Assembly: GCF_003634045.1 (NCBI RefSeq)
Contig: NZ_RBIM01000008.1
Span: forward strand, 114,029-178,028
Reading direction: 5' to 3'
Length of the DNA stretch: 64,000 bases
From: Maricaulis maris
Lineage (GTDB): Bacteria > Pseudomonadota > Alphaproteobacteria > Caulobacterales > Maricaulaceae
In this document: piece after piece, positions 18,293 through 28,003 of the stretch
Position numbering within the stretch: the stretch's first letter is position 1
How the letters are laid out: each line of letters begins with the position of its first letter
Program-made: the position numbers and the translations under genes
The notes under the pieces: model-generated
Database searches by the model: none
What the model was told of the DNA's origin: nothing
What the model saw: only the letters and a program-made list of their open reading frames with translations

Positions 18293-19165
18293 ATGAGCAT
18301 AGTACTCAGCTGTCCGTCATGTACCACGCGTTACCGTGCCAATCCCAATGCGATTGGCACGAATGGCCGTCGTGTACGCTGTGCCTCGTGCGGTCATGTC
18401 TGGACGGCCGAGATGGAAGATCCCAGCGATCTGCCCAGCCTGCAACCGGCCCCGCCCGTGAAACCGGACGCCCCGGACGAGGATGCCGGGGGCGAGAAAA
18501 AGGTCCACACAGCCTTCCGCGAACGCCAGGAAAAGAAACGCCGCACCCTGTCGGCCGCCGCCGCCGGTGGCGCCTGGGGTGGTTTGTTGGCGGCCTGTAC
18601 CGTCCTGTTCGTGTGTGCCTGGATCTTCCGCGTCGATGTCGTGACGCTTTGGCCGCGGGCCAGCTCGGCCTATGCCGCAGTCGGCGCGACGGTCAATCCC
18701 TGGGGCTATGATGTCGGCGAGCTGGACGTGACCCGTGAGGTCGATCACGGCGTGCCGCTGCTCGTGATTGAAGGTGATATCCACAATTTTGACCGCCGCG
18801 CCCGCGCCATTCCCGGCCTGCGGGCCATTCTGCGCGATGAACATGGCGAAGCGGTGCTGGAGTGGACAATCTCGATGCCGGCCGGCCGCCTTGGCGCAGG
18901 CCGTCGCCAGGATTTCCGCACCGTGGTCTCCGATCCGCCACCGGACGCGGTCGAGGTCGAGGTCGTCCTGATGGAAACACCGGCGCATGGCAATGCTGAT
19001 AGCGGCCATCAAGACGCCGGGGCCTCAGATGGTGCAGCCGCTGACGACGTCCACACATCGGAACTGGACACAGCCGCCGTGACGGATCACGCACCGGCGC
19101 CCGAACATGGCCCTCCGGCGGATCAGCACGCCTCAGCCGAACCGGTCGAGACCGGCCAGTACTGA
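18293..19165 (+). CDS. MJ0042 zinc-ribbon and DUF3426 protein
   Basis: 290 residues. The first 40 hold the zinc ribbon: CPSC, then CASC about 20 residues later, as in MJ0042-type fingers. A charged linker follows, then one membrane segment (about 97-118), a DUF3426 beta domain (LVIEGDIHNFDRRARAIPGL, then GRRQDFRTVVSDPP), and a long acidic/His-containing disordered tail (from about 228). Proteins of this architecture are common near ftsE in alphaproteobacteria and are functionally undefined. Confidence 0.87.
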   Translation: MSIVLSCPSCTTRYRANPNAIGTNGRRVRCASCGHVWTAEMEDPSDLPSLQPAPPVKPDAPDEDAGGEKKVHTAFRERQEKKRRTLSAAAAGGAWGGLLAACTVLFVCAWIFRVDVVTLWPRASSAYAAVGATVNPWGYDVGELDVTREVDHGVPLLVIEGDIHNFDRRARAIPGLRAILRDEHGEAVLEWTISMPAGRLGAGRRQDFRTVVSDPPPDAVEVEVVLMETPAHGNADSGHQDAGASDGAAADDVHTSELDTAAVTDHAPAPEHGPPADQHASAEPVETGQY

Positions 19166-19195
19166 ACCTCACATCCATCTGATTTCGGTCGGGTA

Positions 19196-21748
19196 TCAGA
19201 ACCGGTCGAGCAGGCGTTCGATATAGTCGAGCTCTTCCTGTGGCCGGCCGGCTTCGGCGGCGCGGCGGCGCAGTTCTTCAAGGATATCACGGGCGCGGGC
19301 GCGGCTCATTTCGTCGGGTACTTCGACGCCGGCGCCATCAGCAAAGGCGCCTTCGGCCGGACGTCCGAGCGGGTCACGATTGTCCTCGCCTTCGCCCATC
19401 TGGCTGCCGTTTTCCTGCATCCGCTCCAGGAGATCGCGGGCCAATTGCTCGGCGCCTGAGCGCAGATCGGCAAGCGCTTCTTCCTGCGCCGCGAGTGCGC
19501 CTTCGGTGTCGCCATTGCGCAGCGCCTCTTCGGCTTGGCGCATGGCTTCGCCGGCCCCGCCGAGCGCCTCTTCACCCTGACCGGGCAGGGCATCGGCGGA
19601 TTCGGAGAAGCGCTGGGCCAGCTGCCCCTGGGCATCGGCGAGCGCTTGCGCGCTCTGGCCGCCGCCGCTCTGGTTTTCCGCCAGTGTCTGCGGCCCGTCG
19701 CCGGATTGCTGGCCTTGCTGTTGCTGGCCGGAGGAATTACCCGATTGTGGCTGGCCGGTGCCGCCTTCTTCCTGTGACAGGCCGAAAGTCTGGTCCTGCA
19801 GATTGCGCTGCTCGCCGATCACCTCGCCCAATTCTTCCAGGGCGCGGGCGATGGCTTCGGAAATCGGATCGCTCTGCTGGCCTTCGCCCTGACCCTGGCC
19901 GAGTTGCATCTGCATGTTGCGCAGCATTTCCGACAGCGCGGCGAGCGCTTGACGGGCATCAGCGGTGTTGCCCAACTCGGCGGCATCGCGCAGCGCGTCG
20001 AGCATTTCCTGCAGGCCCTCCGAGTTGAGGTTGGAGCCTTGTCCGCCCTCGGCGAAATTGCCTTCTTCGGCGGCTTCGCGTGCCATTGCGGCCATGTAGT
20101 TCTGCATGGCTTCCTGGTAGGCCTCGAACAGGGCCGCGAGCTCGGTCTCGTCGGCACCGCGGGCCAGGGCTTCCATCAGCGCCCGCTCGGCTGCCCGCAG
20201 CGCCGCCTCGGCATCGGCCAGCGAGCCGAGTTCGGCCCGCAGGGCGATCAGCCAGAGATCGCCTTCCAGATCACCCAGCGCCGCCTGGTCGCGCTGGCGG
20301 CGCAGCCGGTGCAGCGTCTCGCGCAGGCCGAGATAGACGATCGGATCGTCAAAGAAATATTCCGGTGCATCCGAGATCGCCGCCAATCCGCGGGCCACTT
20401 GCTGCAGACCTTCCGGTGCGCGCTCGATCCGGCGGGCCGGGTTTTCGGTGAAATAGGCGGGGCCGGCGGGGATGTCTTCGGCGAACAGCGGCGCCGGTTC
20501 GTCCAGTGGCGCGTAGGCGGCGTCGGACGCCATGACATTGCGGCGCTGTTCGGCGACGGCCCGGGCCAGGGCGTCGAGGAAAACGCGGGCCGGCAGGGTG
20601 ATGCCGAGTTCCGGCGAGCGCCCGATATTGCCGGCGGCATCGGTGGCGACCATGCGGATCTCGACCCGGCTGCCGGCGAGCGGATGGCGGGCCGTCTCCA
20701 AGAGGGTCGACATCGCGTTGTTGTCGCCGGTCGGCGTGACGGCTGTCGTCTCGATCTCGAGCGTCTGCCAATCGCCGCGTGACTCTTCCTCGCGCAGCTC
20801 CAGCGCATAGCCGGTGGCGCCATAATCATCGGTCACCGTGAAATCGAGATCGAGTTCGCCGGCGGCGGTCGAGTCCGGCACAGCGGTCAGCCGGACGCGG
20901 GGCGGTGTGTCGGGGGTCACCGTGATTGACCAGGTTTCGCGGGTGCCCGGCGCGGCAAGGCGCAGGCTGGCATCAAGATCGACCGGTTGCCTGATTTCCC
21001 AGACACTGTCGCCGATCTCATTGCCGTCGGTGCGTTGGCGGCCGTCGGCGTCGCGGAGTGTGAGGCGGGGCTGACGACGCGAGCCGGCAATGCGGGCGAC
21101 GAAGGTCGAACCTGCGGGCACGACCGCCTCGCGACTGTCGGCAGCGAGGAAGATCGGGGCGCGGCCGGTATAGGCGGGCGGATCAATCCAGGCATCAATC
21201 GACAGCGTGTCGCCCCCGGCGATGATGGGTGTCAGCGAGACAGCCTCGCCAACCCGGTCGCGGGCGGCAGGGCCGGCGACCAGCCAGCCGACGGCGAGGC
21301 CCAGCGCCAGCATGCCGCGCACGGCGAAACCATCATGGCGGGCCCAGGCCGCGTGCGGGCGCCGTGCCCGGGCCGATTTGAGCCGTACGGCCATGCGGCG
21401 CTGGTGTTCGTGCCAGACCCGCTGGGCGACCGGGTCGGCGTCGCTCGGCTTGTCGGTCAGGGCTTCATGGGGGCGGGCGGGAATATCCGAGTCAGTTTCG
21501 ACGCGCCGCGCCATGTCGTCGGCATCAGGCCAGACAAAGGCGCGCAGACCGGGGCGTGTCAGCCAGACGGCGAGCGCGAAACTGGCAATGGCATAGATGG
21601 CGCGCCACGGATCGCCGAGCATGTCCCAGCTGCCGAGCAGCGACAGGATGAGATAGCCCGTGATCCAGGCCAGGGCCGGCCAGATGACCGGAACAGACCG
21701 CTCCCAGACGAGCGAAAACCAGGCAAGGATCAAGGATGTGCGACGCAT
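19196..21748 (-). CDS. DUF4175 (TIGR02302-type) large membrane protein
   Basis: About 850 residues from the ATG at 21748; an ATG at 21796 is also open, and neither has a clear ribosome binding site. Two N-terminal hydrophobic segments (about 25-45 and 50-70) and a third (about 142-160) precede a long beta/alpha region. Residues about 610-720 form a Gln/Gly/Ser-rich stretch with runs such as SSGQQQQGQQSG, and the C-terminal part is helical and acidic, ending in QEELDYIERLLDRF. The family is confined to alphaproteobacteria and has no established function; its place beside argH/lptM and ftsE is conserved in my recollection of related genomes. Confidence 0.85.
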   Translation of the reverse strand: MRRTSLILAWFSLVWERSVPVIWPALAWITGYLILSLLGSWDMLGDPWRAIYAIASFALAVWLTRPGLRAFVWPDADDMARRVETDSDIPARPHEALTDKPSDADPVAQRVWHEHQRRMAVRLKSARARRPHAAWARHDGFAVRGMLALGLAVGWLVAGPAARDRVGEAVSLTPIIAGGDTLSIDAWIDPPAYTGRAPIFLAADSREAVVPAGSTFVARIAGSRRQPRLTLRDADGRQRTDGNEIGDSVWEIRQPVDLDASLRLAAPGTRETWSITVTPDTPPRVRLTAVPDSTAAGELDLDFTVTDDYGATGYALELREEESRGDWQTLEIETTAVTPTGDNNAMSTLLETARHPLAGSRVEIRMVATDAAGNIGRSPELGITLPARVFLDALARAVAEQRRNVMASDAAYAPLDEPAPLFAEDIPAGPAYFTENPARRIERAPEGLQQVARGLAAISDAPEYFFDDPIVYLGLRETLHRLRRQRDQAALGDLEGDLWLIALRAELGSLADAEAALRAAERALMEALARGADETELAALFEAYQEAMQNYMAAMAREAAEEGNFAEGGQGSNLNSEGLQEMLDALRDAAELGNTADARQALAALSEMLRNMQMQLGQGQGEGQQSDPISEAIARALEELGEVIGEQRNLQDQTFGLSQEEGGTGQPQSGNSSGQQQQGQQSGDGPQTLAENQSGGGQSAQALADAQGQLAQRFSESADALPGQGEEALGGAGEAMRQAEEALRNGDTEGALAAQEEALADLRSGAEQLARDLLERMQENGSQMGEGEDNRDPLGRPAEGAFADGAGVEVPDEMSRARARDILEELRRRAAEAGRPQEELDYIERLLDRF

Positions 21749-21828
21749 GGCGGAAAATCTATCACGCCGAACCGGAATAACGAGGCTTCGCTGCATTACG
21801 ATTTGGTGAGCCGCGAAGCGTCAAACCC

Positions 21829-21966
21829 CTATTCGCCGGTGTCCTCTTCAGCCGGCGGTCGGTCGCCCCACAGCGGGTCGGGGCGTTCCAGATTGCCGCG
21901 CAGGCCGCAAGCCGCGACAGCGAGTGCGCTGAGCATGACAAGGGTGAATGTGGCCAGACGTTTCAT
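21829..21966 (-). CDS. lptM: LptM-like small lipoprotein
   Basis: 45 residues: MKRLATFTLVMLSALAVAAC then GLRGNLERPDPLWGD. The lipobox AVAAC ends with the acylated Cys at 20, and CGLRG plus the short Pro/Glu-rich tail match the Lipo_2/YifL family, now called LptM, which assists oxidative maturation of the LptD/E LPS translocon. It follows argH after 11 bp, the usual position. In many relatives lysA comes next, but here the DUF4175 gene does. Confidence 0.85.
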   Translation of the reverse strand: MKRLATFTLVMLSALAVAACGLRGNLERPDPLWGDRPPAEEDTGE

Positions 21967-21977
21967 CGCAATAACCC

Positions 21978-23396
21978 TCAGCAACCCAGACGGTCTTTCC
22001 AGACCGTCACTTGTTCACGGACCCGCACCGGTGATGTGCCACCGAAACTGGTGCGGCTCGACATTGATGCCCGCGCACTCAACACGGAAAACACGCTGTC
22101 GTCGATAGCCGGTTCGATGCTTTGCATCTCGGCCAGTGAGAGCGCGGCCAGCGGCACGTCGCGGGCTTCGGCCAGTTTGACGATCGAGCCGGAAATATGG
22201 TGTGCGTCACGGAAGGGCTTGCCCAGTTCGCGCACCACATAATCAGCCAGGTCGGTGGCGTCCGAATAGGCTTCGCCGGCGGCTTCTTCGAGCGCTGCCG
22301 GGAAGAAGGTCAGGTCGCCGGCCATGCCGGCCATCGACAACAGGGCGAGTTCCAGATCATCAATTGCCTGGAAAACCGGCGCCTTGTCTTCCTGCAGATC
22401 CTTGGAATAGGCCAGCGGCAGACCTTTTACGACGGTCAATAGACCGGTCAGCGAGCCGATGATGCGGCCCGGCTTGGCGCGTACCAGTTCGGCGGCATCG
22501 GGATTGCGCTTTTGCGGCATGATCGAGGAGCCGGTGGACCAGGCATCCGACAGGGTGGTAAAGCCGAAACGGCGCGTGCACCACAGCACGATCTCTTCGG
22601 CAAAGCGCGACAGGTTCACGGCGCAGATCGCGGCGGCCGAGAGGACTTCCAGCGCAAAATCACGGGCCGCGACGCCGTCGAGCGAATTGGCCATGGGGCG
22701 ATCAAAGCCGAGCGCTTTGGCGGTCATGTCGCGGTCGATCGGGAAGGCGGTACCGGCCAGTGCCGCACAGCCCAGCGGGCTTTCATTGAGGCGTTTGCGG
22801 GCATCGGCGAAGCGACCGCGATCACGCTGGGCGACCTCGACATAGCTCAGCAGGTGATGACCGAGCGAGACCGGCTGGGCGGTCTGCAAATGGGTGAAGC
22901 CGGGCATGACCTGGTCGGCATGGGTTTCGGCCTGTTTGACGAGCGCGGTCTGGTAGGCGGCGAGCATGGCGTCGATGCGGTCGCAGGCATCGCGCAGCCA
23001 GAGGCGGAAATCGGTGGCGACCTGGTCATTGCGCGACCGTGCCGTGTGCAGGCGGCCGGCCGGTTCGCCGATGATGTCCTTCAGGCGCGCCTCGACATTC
23101 ATGTGCACGTCTTCCAGCGCCGCCGACCACGGAAAGTCGCCGGCATGGATTTCCGAGCGGACCTGTTCCAGCCCGCGCTGGATCGCCGCAGCATCCTCGC
23201 TTGAAATCACGCCCGTTGCGGCCAACATTTGGCTGTGGGCCAGGGAACCGTCAATGTCCTGATCCGCCATGCGCTTGTCGACGTCGATCGAGGCGTTGAT
23301 CGCTTCCATGACTGCGGAGGGACCGGCCGAAAAGCGGCCGCCCCACATCGCACTGGAAGTTTTGGTCGGCGCGTCGTTCGGTGTGTCGTCAGCCAT
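21978..23396 (-). CDS. argH: Argininosuccinate lyase
   Basis: 472 residues of the fumarase/aspartase superfamily, cleaving argininosuccinate to arginine and fumarate. Signatures include [11 protein letters not shown] at the start, [15 protein letters not shown], the His-containing [16 protein letters not shown], and [18 protein letters not shown], the catalytic Ser loop. The ATG at 23396 begins 16 residues before MWGGRF; in-frame ATGs further upstream would enter the divergent tlpA promoter. It is followed by lptM. Confidence 0.95.
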   Translation of the reverse strand: MADDTPNDAPTKTSSAMWGGRFSAGPSAVMEAINASIDVDKRMADQDIDGSLAHSQMLAATGVISSEDAAAIQRGLEQVRSEIHAGDFPWSAALEDVHMNVEARLKDIIGEPAGRLHTARSRNDQVATDFRLWLRDACDRIDAMLAAYQTALVKQAETHADQVMPGFTHLQTAQPVSLGHHLLSYVEVAQRDRGRFADARKRLNESPLGCAALAGTAFPIDRDMTAKALGFDRPMANSLDGVAARDFALEVLSAAAICAVNLSRFAEEIVLWCTRRFGFTTLSDAWSTGSSIMPQKRNPDAAELVRAKPGRIIGSLTGLLTVVKGLPLAYSKDLQEDKAPVFQAIDDLELALLSMAGMAGDLTFFPAALEEAAGEAYSDATDLADYVVRELGKPFRDAHHISGSIVKLAEARDVPLAALSLAEMQSIEPAIDDSVFSVLSARASMSSRTSFGGTSPVRVREQVTVWKDRLGC

Positions 23397-23424
23397 GTCG
23401 GTTATGCCCGTGGAGGAGATAGAG

Positions 23425-24012
23425 ATGAAGATGTCGCCGCTCAAGGCTGCACTGATTGCCATGCCCCTGATTGGTATTGCGGGCCTTCTATACGTGGTGT
23501 TTTCGGCCATGGACAAGGGCGAAACCGGCCCGCTGGACAGCTATGCCCACGGCGAGATGCGGGCTTTTGTCTCCATCGATGATGCGCCGTCACAGCCGGA
23601 CCTGGCCTATGTCGACGGCGAAGGTGGCGAGGTGCGCCTGTCGGATTATCGTGGACAGGTGATCTTGGTGAATTACTGGGCGACCTGGTGTGGGCCCTGT
23701 GTCGAGGAAATGCCGGCCTTGTCCGAGCTGCAGGCCGAACTCGGCGGTGATGACTTCCAGGTGGTGACGGTGACGCTGGACCGCTCCATCGAAGACGCCC
23801 GTGAATTCCTGACGCGGATGGAGTTGGGCAATCTGCCACTGATCCACGACGTGACCTTCTCCAGCCCCAGCCAGGTGCGGGCAATCGGCCTGCCGATGTC
23901 CATTCTTTATGACGGCCAGGGTCGTGAGATCGGCCGGGTGCCGGCGCCGGCGGAGTGGAATAGCGAGGACGCCTATGCCCTTATCCGGGCCGCGATCCGC
24001 CGCAATATCTGA
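23425..24012 (+). CDS. tlpA: TlpA-type thioredoxin-like protein, membrane-anchored
   Basis: 195 residues: an N-terminal anchor (about 7-27), then a periplasmic thioredoxin fold with [21 protein letters not shown], giving the CxxC active site WCGPC, and a cis-Pro region GLPMSILYD. Such proteins reduce periplasmic disulfides, for example in cytochrome c or oxidase copper-site maturation. GGAGGAG eight bases before the ATG fixes the start. It is divergent from argH across 28 bp, a common alphaproteobacterial arrangement. Confidence 0.9.
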   Translation: MKMSPLKAALIAMPLIGIAGLLYVVFSAMDKGETGPLDSYAHGEMRAFVSIDDAPSQPDLAYVDGEGGEVRLSDYRGQVILVNYWATWCGPCVEEMPALSELQAELGGDDFQVVTVTLDRSIEDAREFLTRMELGNLPLIHDVTFSSPSQVRAIGLPMSILYDGQGREIGRVPAPAEWNSEDAYALIRAAIRRNI

Positions 24013-24027
24013 CCGGGTCCGTTGGGG

Positions 24028-24579
24028 CTAATTGCACCTTTCGACGTTGTAGGTCCGGCAATAGCTTCCATCCGGCGGGCAGATTTGTTCTTGCACCATT
24101 CGGCACTGACGGTTGGTCCCGCTATTTGTTGATCCGGAGCCGTTTCCCATCGCGCCCGAAAGCATCAAGCCGCCGAGCGCCCGGATGGCCGGATTGGCAG
24201 CGCCGACGGGTCGACAGGTTCCGGGGAAGTCGTGATAGGTGACACAACGGACCTGATTGTTCGTGAATGTCACTCTCACCCAGCCGCCACGTCCGCCATT
24301 GTAGGTATAGTCGCCTTGGATGACGGCGTCGCCCGAGTTGGGTGTGTGAGAAAGGATACGCGCATTGCGCATGCTTCCATTGTCATAGCGATTGAACAAC
24401 CATGAGCGCGAATCCCGGGCGACAACATCGTTCAATAACTGCGCGACTTGGGCGCCGTCATTTGCGGCGGTCTGGCTGGTGCCTGCGGTTTGATTCTGAC
24501 CGGGTTTGACCTGCGCGTCTGTCGGAGCGCAAGCGATCATCAACGCGATGGTCGCGATTGTTTTTGGCCACAATTTCAT
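24028..24579 (-). CDS. Secreted protein of unknown function
   Basis: 183 residues. A signal peptide (about 1-22, ending PTDAQ) is followed by a Gln/Thr-rich linker and a region with WVRVTFTNNQVRCVTYHDFPGTCR. The C-terminus after a Gly/Ser/Asn-rich stretch has four Cys (CRMVQEQICPPDGSYCRTY, then a final C), likely disulfide-bonded in the periplasm. GGGGG precedes the ATG. Family not recognised. Confidence 0.7.
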   Translation of the reverse strand: MKLWPKTIATIALMIACAPTDAQVKPGQNQTAGTSQTAANDGAQVAQLLNDVVARDSRSWLFNRYDNGSMRNARILSHTPNSGDAVIQGDYTYNGGRGGWVRVTFTNNQVRCVTYHDFPGTCRPVGAANPAIRALGGLMLSGAMGNGSGSTNSGTNRQCRMVQEQICPPDGSYCRTYNVERCN

Positions 24580-24708
24580 GCCATCCCCCTAGGTTGAAGA
24601 ATTCCGCATGGGCATCTTAGGTCGCGCCGACTTAGGGGCAAGCGAAATCGGGTCCTGGGCGGCAATTTGTTATAGTGTCGATCAGCAGTTCTGCCTTGCT
24701 GAGAAAAC

Positions 24709-24736
24709 GGGCCGCTCCGATGTCTCGGGGCGGCCC
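24709..24736 (-). terminator. Terminator-like hairpin without an obvious gene
   Basis: GGGCCGC and GCGGCCC arms with TCGG/CCGA inner pairs and a four-base loop. On the minus strand the hairpin is followed by GTTTTCTC. No gene ends here, so it may be a leftover of a lost gene or the end of an untranslated RNA. Confidence 0.4.
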
Positions 24737-24961
24737 AGTTGTTTGCATCTCGGAGGGATAAATCGAGTCGCAAACCCGTTCGGGGAGGAGCGGGTTGGCG
24801 CTCTTCTAGGGGCGGGATGCGACGTTGGAATGACAGGATGGCGATGCTTGTGTGTCGGGTCGGAAGAATTCGCAGTGTGAAAATATTGCAATATTTTTAG
24901 GTTGTTACCGCTCTGCAGCAAGAAAGTTTCCCGCGCGCGAAAATTTCGCCTGACACAAGAA

Positions 24962-24995
24962 AAAGCGCTCCGGACCCTGTGGTCCGAAGCGCTCT
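24962..24995 (-). terminator. Intrinsic terminator of the TonB receptor gene
   Basis: Minus-strand arms AGCGCTTCGGACC and GGTCCGGAGCGCT form a 13-bp stem with one G-T pair and a four-base loop, followed by TTTTTCTTG. It ends 28 bases after the receptor's stop codon. Confidence 0.85.
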
Positions 24996-25020
24996 TCATA
25001 CCGGTTGATGTGACGGCGTC

Positions 25021-27828
25021 TTAGTAGGTGACGCGGACACCGAAGACGGCGGACCAGCCGTATTCTTCGAACTGCTCAACCCGGTCGATACCGTCCGGAC
25101 GGGTGACCGCGCGGAAGGGCTCGTCGGTGACGTTCTTCAGATCGGCGAAGATCTGAAGCGTGTCGTTGAATTCGAACTTGGCCGAGAGGTCGAGCTGGCT
25201 GTGCTCGAGCACCCAGCGGTCTTCGTCGGCACCGCCGCGGATCTCGTCGAGGAATTCCGAGCGGGTCGACAGCACGGCGCGCAGATCCCATGGGCCGTTG
25301 TCATAGCCGAGCACCGCATTCCAGACCGTGTCGGACTGGCGCGGCAGCGGAACGATGCGGCCGTCAGGCAGGACCGCTTCACTGTCGGTGGCGGTGTAGT
25401 TGAAGCCGACGATGAAGCCTTCGACCGGCAGGAAGTCGAGGGCCTGCTGGTAGTTGAACTCGAGGCCCGACACTTCGGCGTTCGGCAGGTTGATGAAGGA
25501 GGCAGCTTCGTCGAAGAAGCGGCCATTCAGCGTGATGTCCTCATAACCGACACCGGCGATGACATTTTCCAGGTCCTTGTTGAAATAGCCGAGGTAAACG
25601 ACCGCGTCGTTGTTCGGATACCATTCGATGGAGACGTCAAAGTTCTCGGCTTCCAGGCGCTCGAGGTCCGGATTGCCGAATTCGCCCTCGACTTCGTCAT
25701 CATCGTTCTGCTCGACCAGGATGCGCGGGGCAAACTGGCCCGGGTTGGGACGCTGGATCGAGGCGAAATAGCCACCGCGGACGATCACGTTTTCGGTCAG
25801 CTCATAACGGGCCAGGATCGACGGCAGGACGTCGGTATAGTCGTCGGACGCAGAGGTCGGCGTCACATAGACCGTGTCTTCCAGCTGGACCACACCGTTC
25901 ACCGTGGAGTCTTCCTCGGCGAGGAAGGTTTCGTAGCCACGAGCGGCCATGTCGGTCTGCTCGACACGGACACCACCGACCAGGCGCAGCGGACCGTTTT
26001 CGATCGACCCCATCAGATAGCCGGCCATGACATCTTCCTCGACGCGGTAAGACGCGCCGAAGCTGTCGATATCACTGTCATTGGCTGCGTAGTCCAGGCT
26101 GCCCAGGTTCGAGAAGAAGAAATCGCGGACGCTGGCCGGGTTGGCGACAGGACCGATCGGGCCCTGGCCGTAATCGACCGTCCGGACGACCTCTGAAAGG
26201 AGCAGGTTTGCGTCGTCATAGACGTCGAAATCCAGCGCAAACTTCTTGTCCCGCGTGCGGGCCCGGACACCGTATTGGACATAGCCCGGCATCGTGCCGA
26301 AATTCATGTCGTGGCGGATGTTCAAGGCGGCCGCATATTCGCGGTCCTGCGACAGGCCATTGGTCAGTTCGAAACCGGCATTTTCGTAGTTTGAGGCGTC
26401 GAACACACGATCCGTGGTGACGCCGCCAGCAAAGCCCAGCTGCGGGCGCAGCGGGTTCGTCGAGTCGACTGTGAAGAGCTCGCCGTCTTCAAACTCATAG
26501 CTGAAATCCGTATCGAGACGGTTCGGCTCGGCTTCTTCCGCATAGACGTAGGACAGCGACCAATCGACCGAGGTATTGCCGTTCAGCCATTCACCACCGA
26601 AATCGGTCGCGAAGATCATCTGGGTTTCAAGACGATCCTTGATGTCGCGGTCGATTTCCATTTCGTCGGCGGTGAAGACGGCCAGATTGCCGGACGAGTT
26701 GGTGTCGTCATATTCGGCATCTTCGAACTTGATCTCGACGCGGTTGCGGTATTCCGCATCCGAGAAGTCAGACCAGGTCGAGCGCGAATAAAGGGTCAGG
26801 TCGTTGTTGACGCGGTAGTCGAAATTCAGGGCCGCCGTCGTACGTTCGCGGGTCACCTGATAGTTGCGCATCTCAACTTCATTCGGGAAGGCGACGCTTT
26901 CGTCGACATCCCAGCCGCCATCGACTTCGAAGCTGTCAGAGCCGAAGACGCGCTGCTGGTAGGACAGCGAGCCGGCGACGCCGAGGCGCCCGTCCATGAA
27001 GTTGTTGGCGAAGTTGATCGAGCCGCGGTGGCCGAATTCCTGCTCCATGTCGGAGTAGAGGCCGGCGACGCGGGCGCGCAGATACATGTCGTCGACATCG
27101 AGGCCGGACATGGTTTCGATTTCGACATTACCGCCGATGCTGTCGCCATCCATGTTCGGAAGCAGCGACTTGTTGATCACGACGGAGGAGAGCACATCGG
27201 CGTCGATGACGTCGAGGCCGACCTGGCGGTCTTCCGCTTCCGGGGACACCAGGCGGACACCATTGATCGAGGTGGAGACCAGGTTCGGGTCAAGGCCACG
27301 GATCGACACGAAGCGGCCTTCGCCCTGGTCGTTGAGCACGTTCACGCCGACGGCGCGGCGGGCGGCTTCGGCGACATTCTCGTCCGGGAACTGGCCGATG
27401 GCGTCCGAGGACAGGACCGCGACATTGCCGTCATTGGCGCGCTGGCGTGACAGGGCGGAGTTCAGGGCGCCGCGCTGGCCCATGACCAGGATGTTGTCCA
27501 TGTATTCGACGTCGTCACCCAGGGTGATCGTCGGCGACACTGTGTCGGTGACCGTGGCGAGGGTCACATTGTATTCGCGGGCCGGGGCGCCGACATAGCT
27601 GACGCGCAGCGTGTAGTCGCCAGCGGCGAGGCCGGTGACCCGGAAGGTGCCGTCAGCGCCGACCGTCGTCGTCTGGCCGGTTTCCATGATGCGGACGATG
27701 GCGCCCTCAAGTCCGACGGACTCGGAGGCGTCTGTGACACGACCGGCAATGGTGCCGGCCTGGGCAGCGGTGGCGGCCGCGAGCGCGAGCACGGAAGCCG
27801 TGCCGAGCATGGCGATGGTCTTCTTCAT
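25021..27828 (-). CDS. TonB-dependent receptor, Caulobacter type, with carboxypeptidase-like N-domain
   Basis: 935 residues. A signal peptide (1-24, ending AAQA) is followed by a carboxypeptidase-regulatory-like domain (TIAGRVTDASESVGLEGAI, to about residue 105), a plug (NVAEAARRAVGVNVLNDQGEGRFVSIRGLDPN, to about 240) and a 22-strand barrel ending in FGVRVTY with its C-terminal aromatic residue. AGGGGG precedes the ATG at 27828. It imports a large or scarce substrate across the outer membrane using TonB energy. The divergent phytase and Pho-box-like repeats suggest inositol phosphates or released phosphate esters, an inference. No TonB box could be assigned with certainty. Confidence 0.93.
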   Translation of the reverse strand: MKKTIAMLGTASVLALAAATAAQAGTIAGRVTDASESVGLEGAIVRIMETGQTTTVGADGTFRVTGLAAGDYTLRVSYVGAPAREYNVTLATVTDTVSPTITLGDDVEYMDNILVMGQRGALNSALSRQRANDGNVAVLSSDAIGQFPDENVAEAARRAVGVNVLNDQGEGRFVSIRGLDPNLVSTSINGVRLVSPEAEDRQVGLDVIDADVLSSVVINKSLLPNMDGDSIGGNVEIETMSGLDVDDMYLRARVAGLYSDMEQEFGHRGSINFANNFMDGRLGVAGSLSYQQRVFGSDSFEVDGGWDVDESVAFPNEVEMRNYQVTRERTTAALNFDYRVNNDLTLYSRSTWSDFSDAEYRNRVEIKFEDAEYDDTNSSGNLAVFTADEMEIDRDIKDRLETQMIFATDFGGEWLNGNTSVDWSLSYVYAEEAEPNRLDTDFSYEFEDGELFTVDSTNPLRPQLGFAGGVTTDRVFDASNYENAGFELTNGLSQDREYAAALNIRHDMNFGTMPGYVQYGVRARTRDKKFALDFDVYDDANLLLSEVVRTVDYGQGPIGPVANPASVRDFFFSNLGSLDYAANDSDIDSFGASYRVEEDVMAGYLMGSIENGPLRLVGGVRVEQTDMAARGYETFLAEEDSTVNGVVQLEDTVYVTPTSASDDYTDVLPSILARYELTENVIVRGGYFASIQRPNPGQFAPRILVEQNDDDEVEGEFGNPDLERLEAENFDVSIEWYPNNDAVVYLGYFNKDLENVIAGVGYEDITLNGRFFDEAASFINLPNAEVSGLEFNYQQALDFLPVEGFIVGFNYTATDSEAVLPDGRIVPLPRQSDTVWNAVLGYDNGPWDLRAVLSTRSEFLDEIRGGADEDRWVLEHSQLDLSAKFEFNDTLQIFADLKNVTDEPFRAVTRPDGIDRVEQFEEYGWSAVFGVRVTY

Positions 27829-27936
27829 GGGAGTCCCCCTCACATGTACATGACTGATGCCTTGCCCGGGCGGGCAAAGTTGCGGCCTCTATGCGCGGGG
27901 ATCAGCGACATGATGATGACGCTTCGATCTCACCTC

Positions 27937-27954
27937 CGTGTCGTTTTCTTGTCG
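27937..27954. promoter_or_regulatory. Pho-box-like direct repeat 1
   Basis: CGTGTCG at 27937-27943 and CTTGTCG at 27948-27954 repeat with an 11-bp period, the spacing of PhoB half-sites (CTGTCAT-type). Each matches the consensus imperfectly. It lies between the TonB receptor and phytase genes. Confidence 0.4.
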
Positions 27955-27967
27955 AATTCGCGAATTC
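27954..27967. promoter_or_regulatory. Perfect 14-bp palindrome in the divergent promoter
   Basis: GAATTCGCGAATTC is self-complementary over all 14 bases. It directly follows Pho-like repeat 1 and could be a dimer-binding operator. No regulator can be named. Confidence 0.35.
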
Positions 27968-27984
27968 CCGTATCAACGGCGCGT

Positions 27985-28002
27985 CTGTCACGGAAGTGTC
28001 GT
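27985..28002 (+). promoter_or_regulatory. Pho-box-like direct repeat 2, upstream of phytase
   Basis: CTGTCAC at 27985-27991 and GTGTCGT at 27996-28002 repeat with an 11-bp period. The first half-site differs from CTGTCAT by one base, the second by two. It is 67 bases before the phytase ATG, a fair place for PhoB replacing a -35 element. Confidence 0.5.
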
Positions 28003-28003
28003 A

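Larger units (their letters stand above)
24580..25020. other. Intergenic region, 441 bp, two terminator-like hairpins
   Basis: No convincing coding frame on either strand. It holds two hairpins listed separately (24709-24736 and 24962-24995). The left part could be the promoter region of the secreted-protein gene at 24579. The region between the hairpins looks noncoding. Confidence 0.6.
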
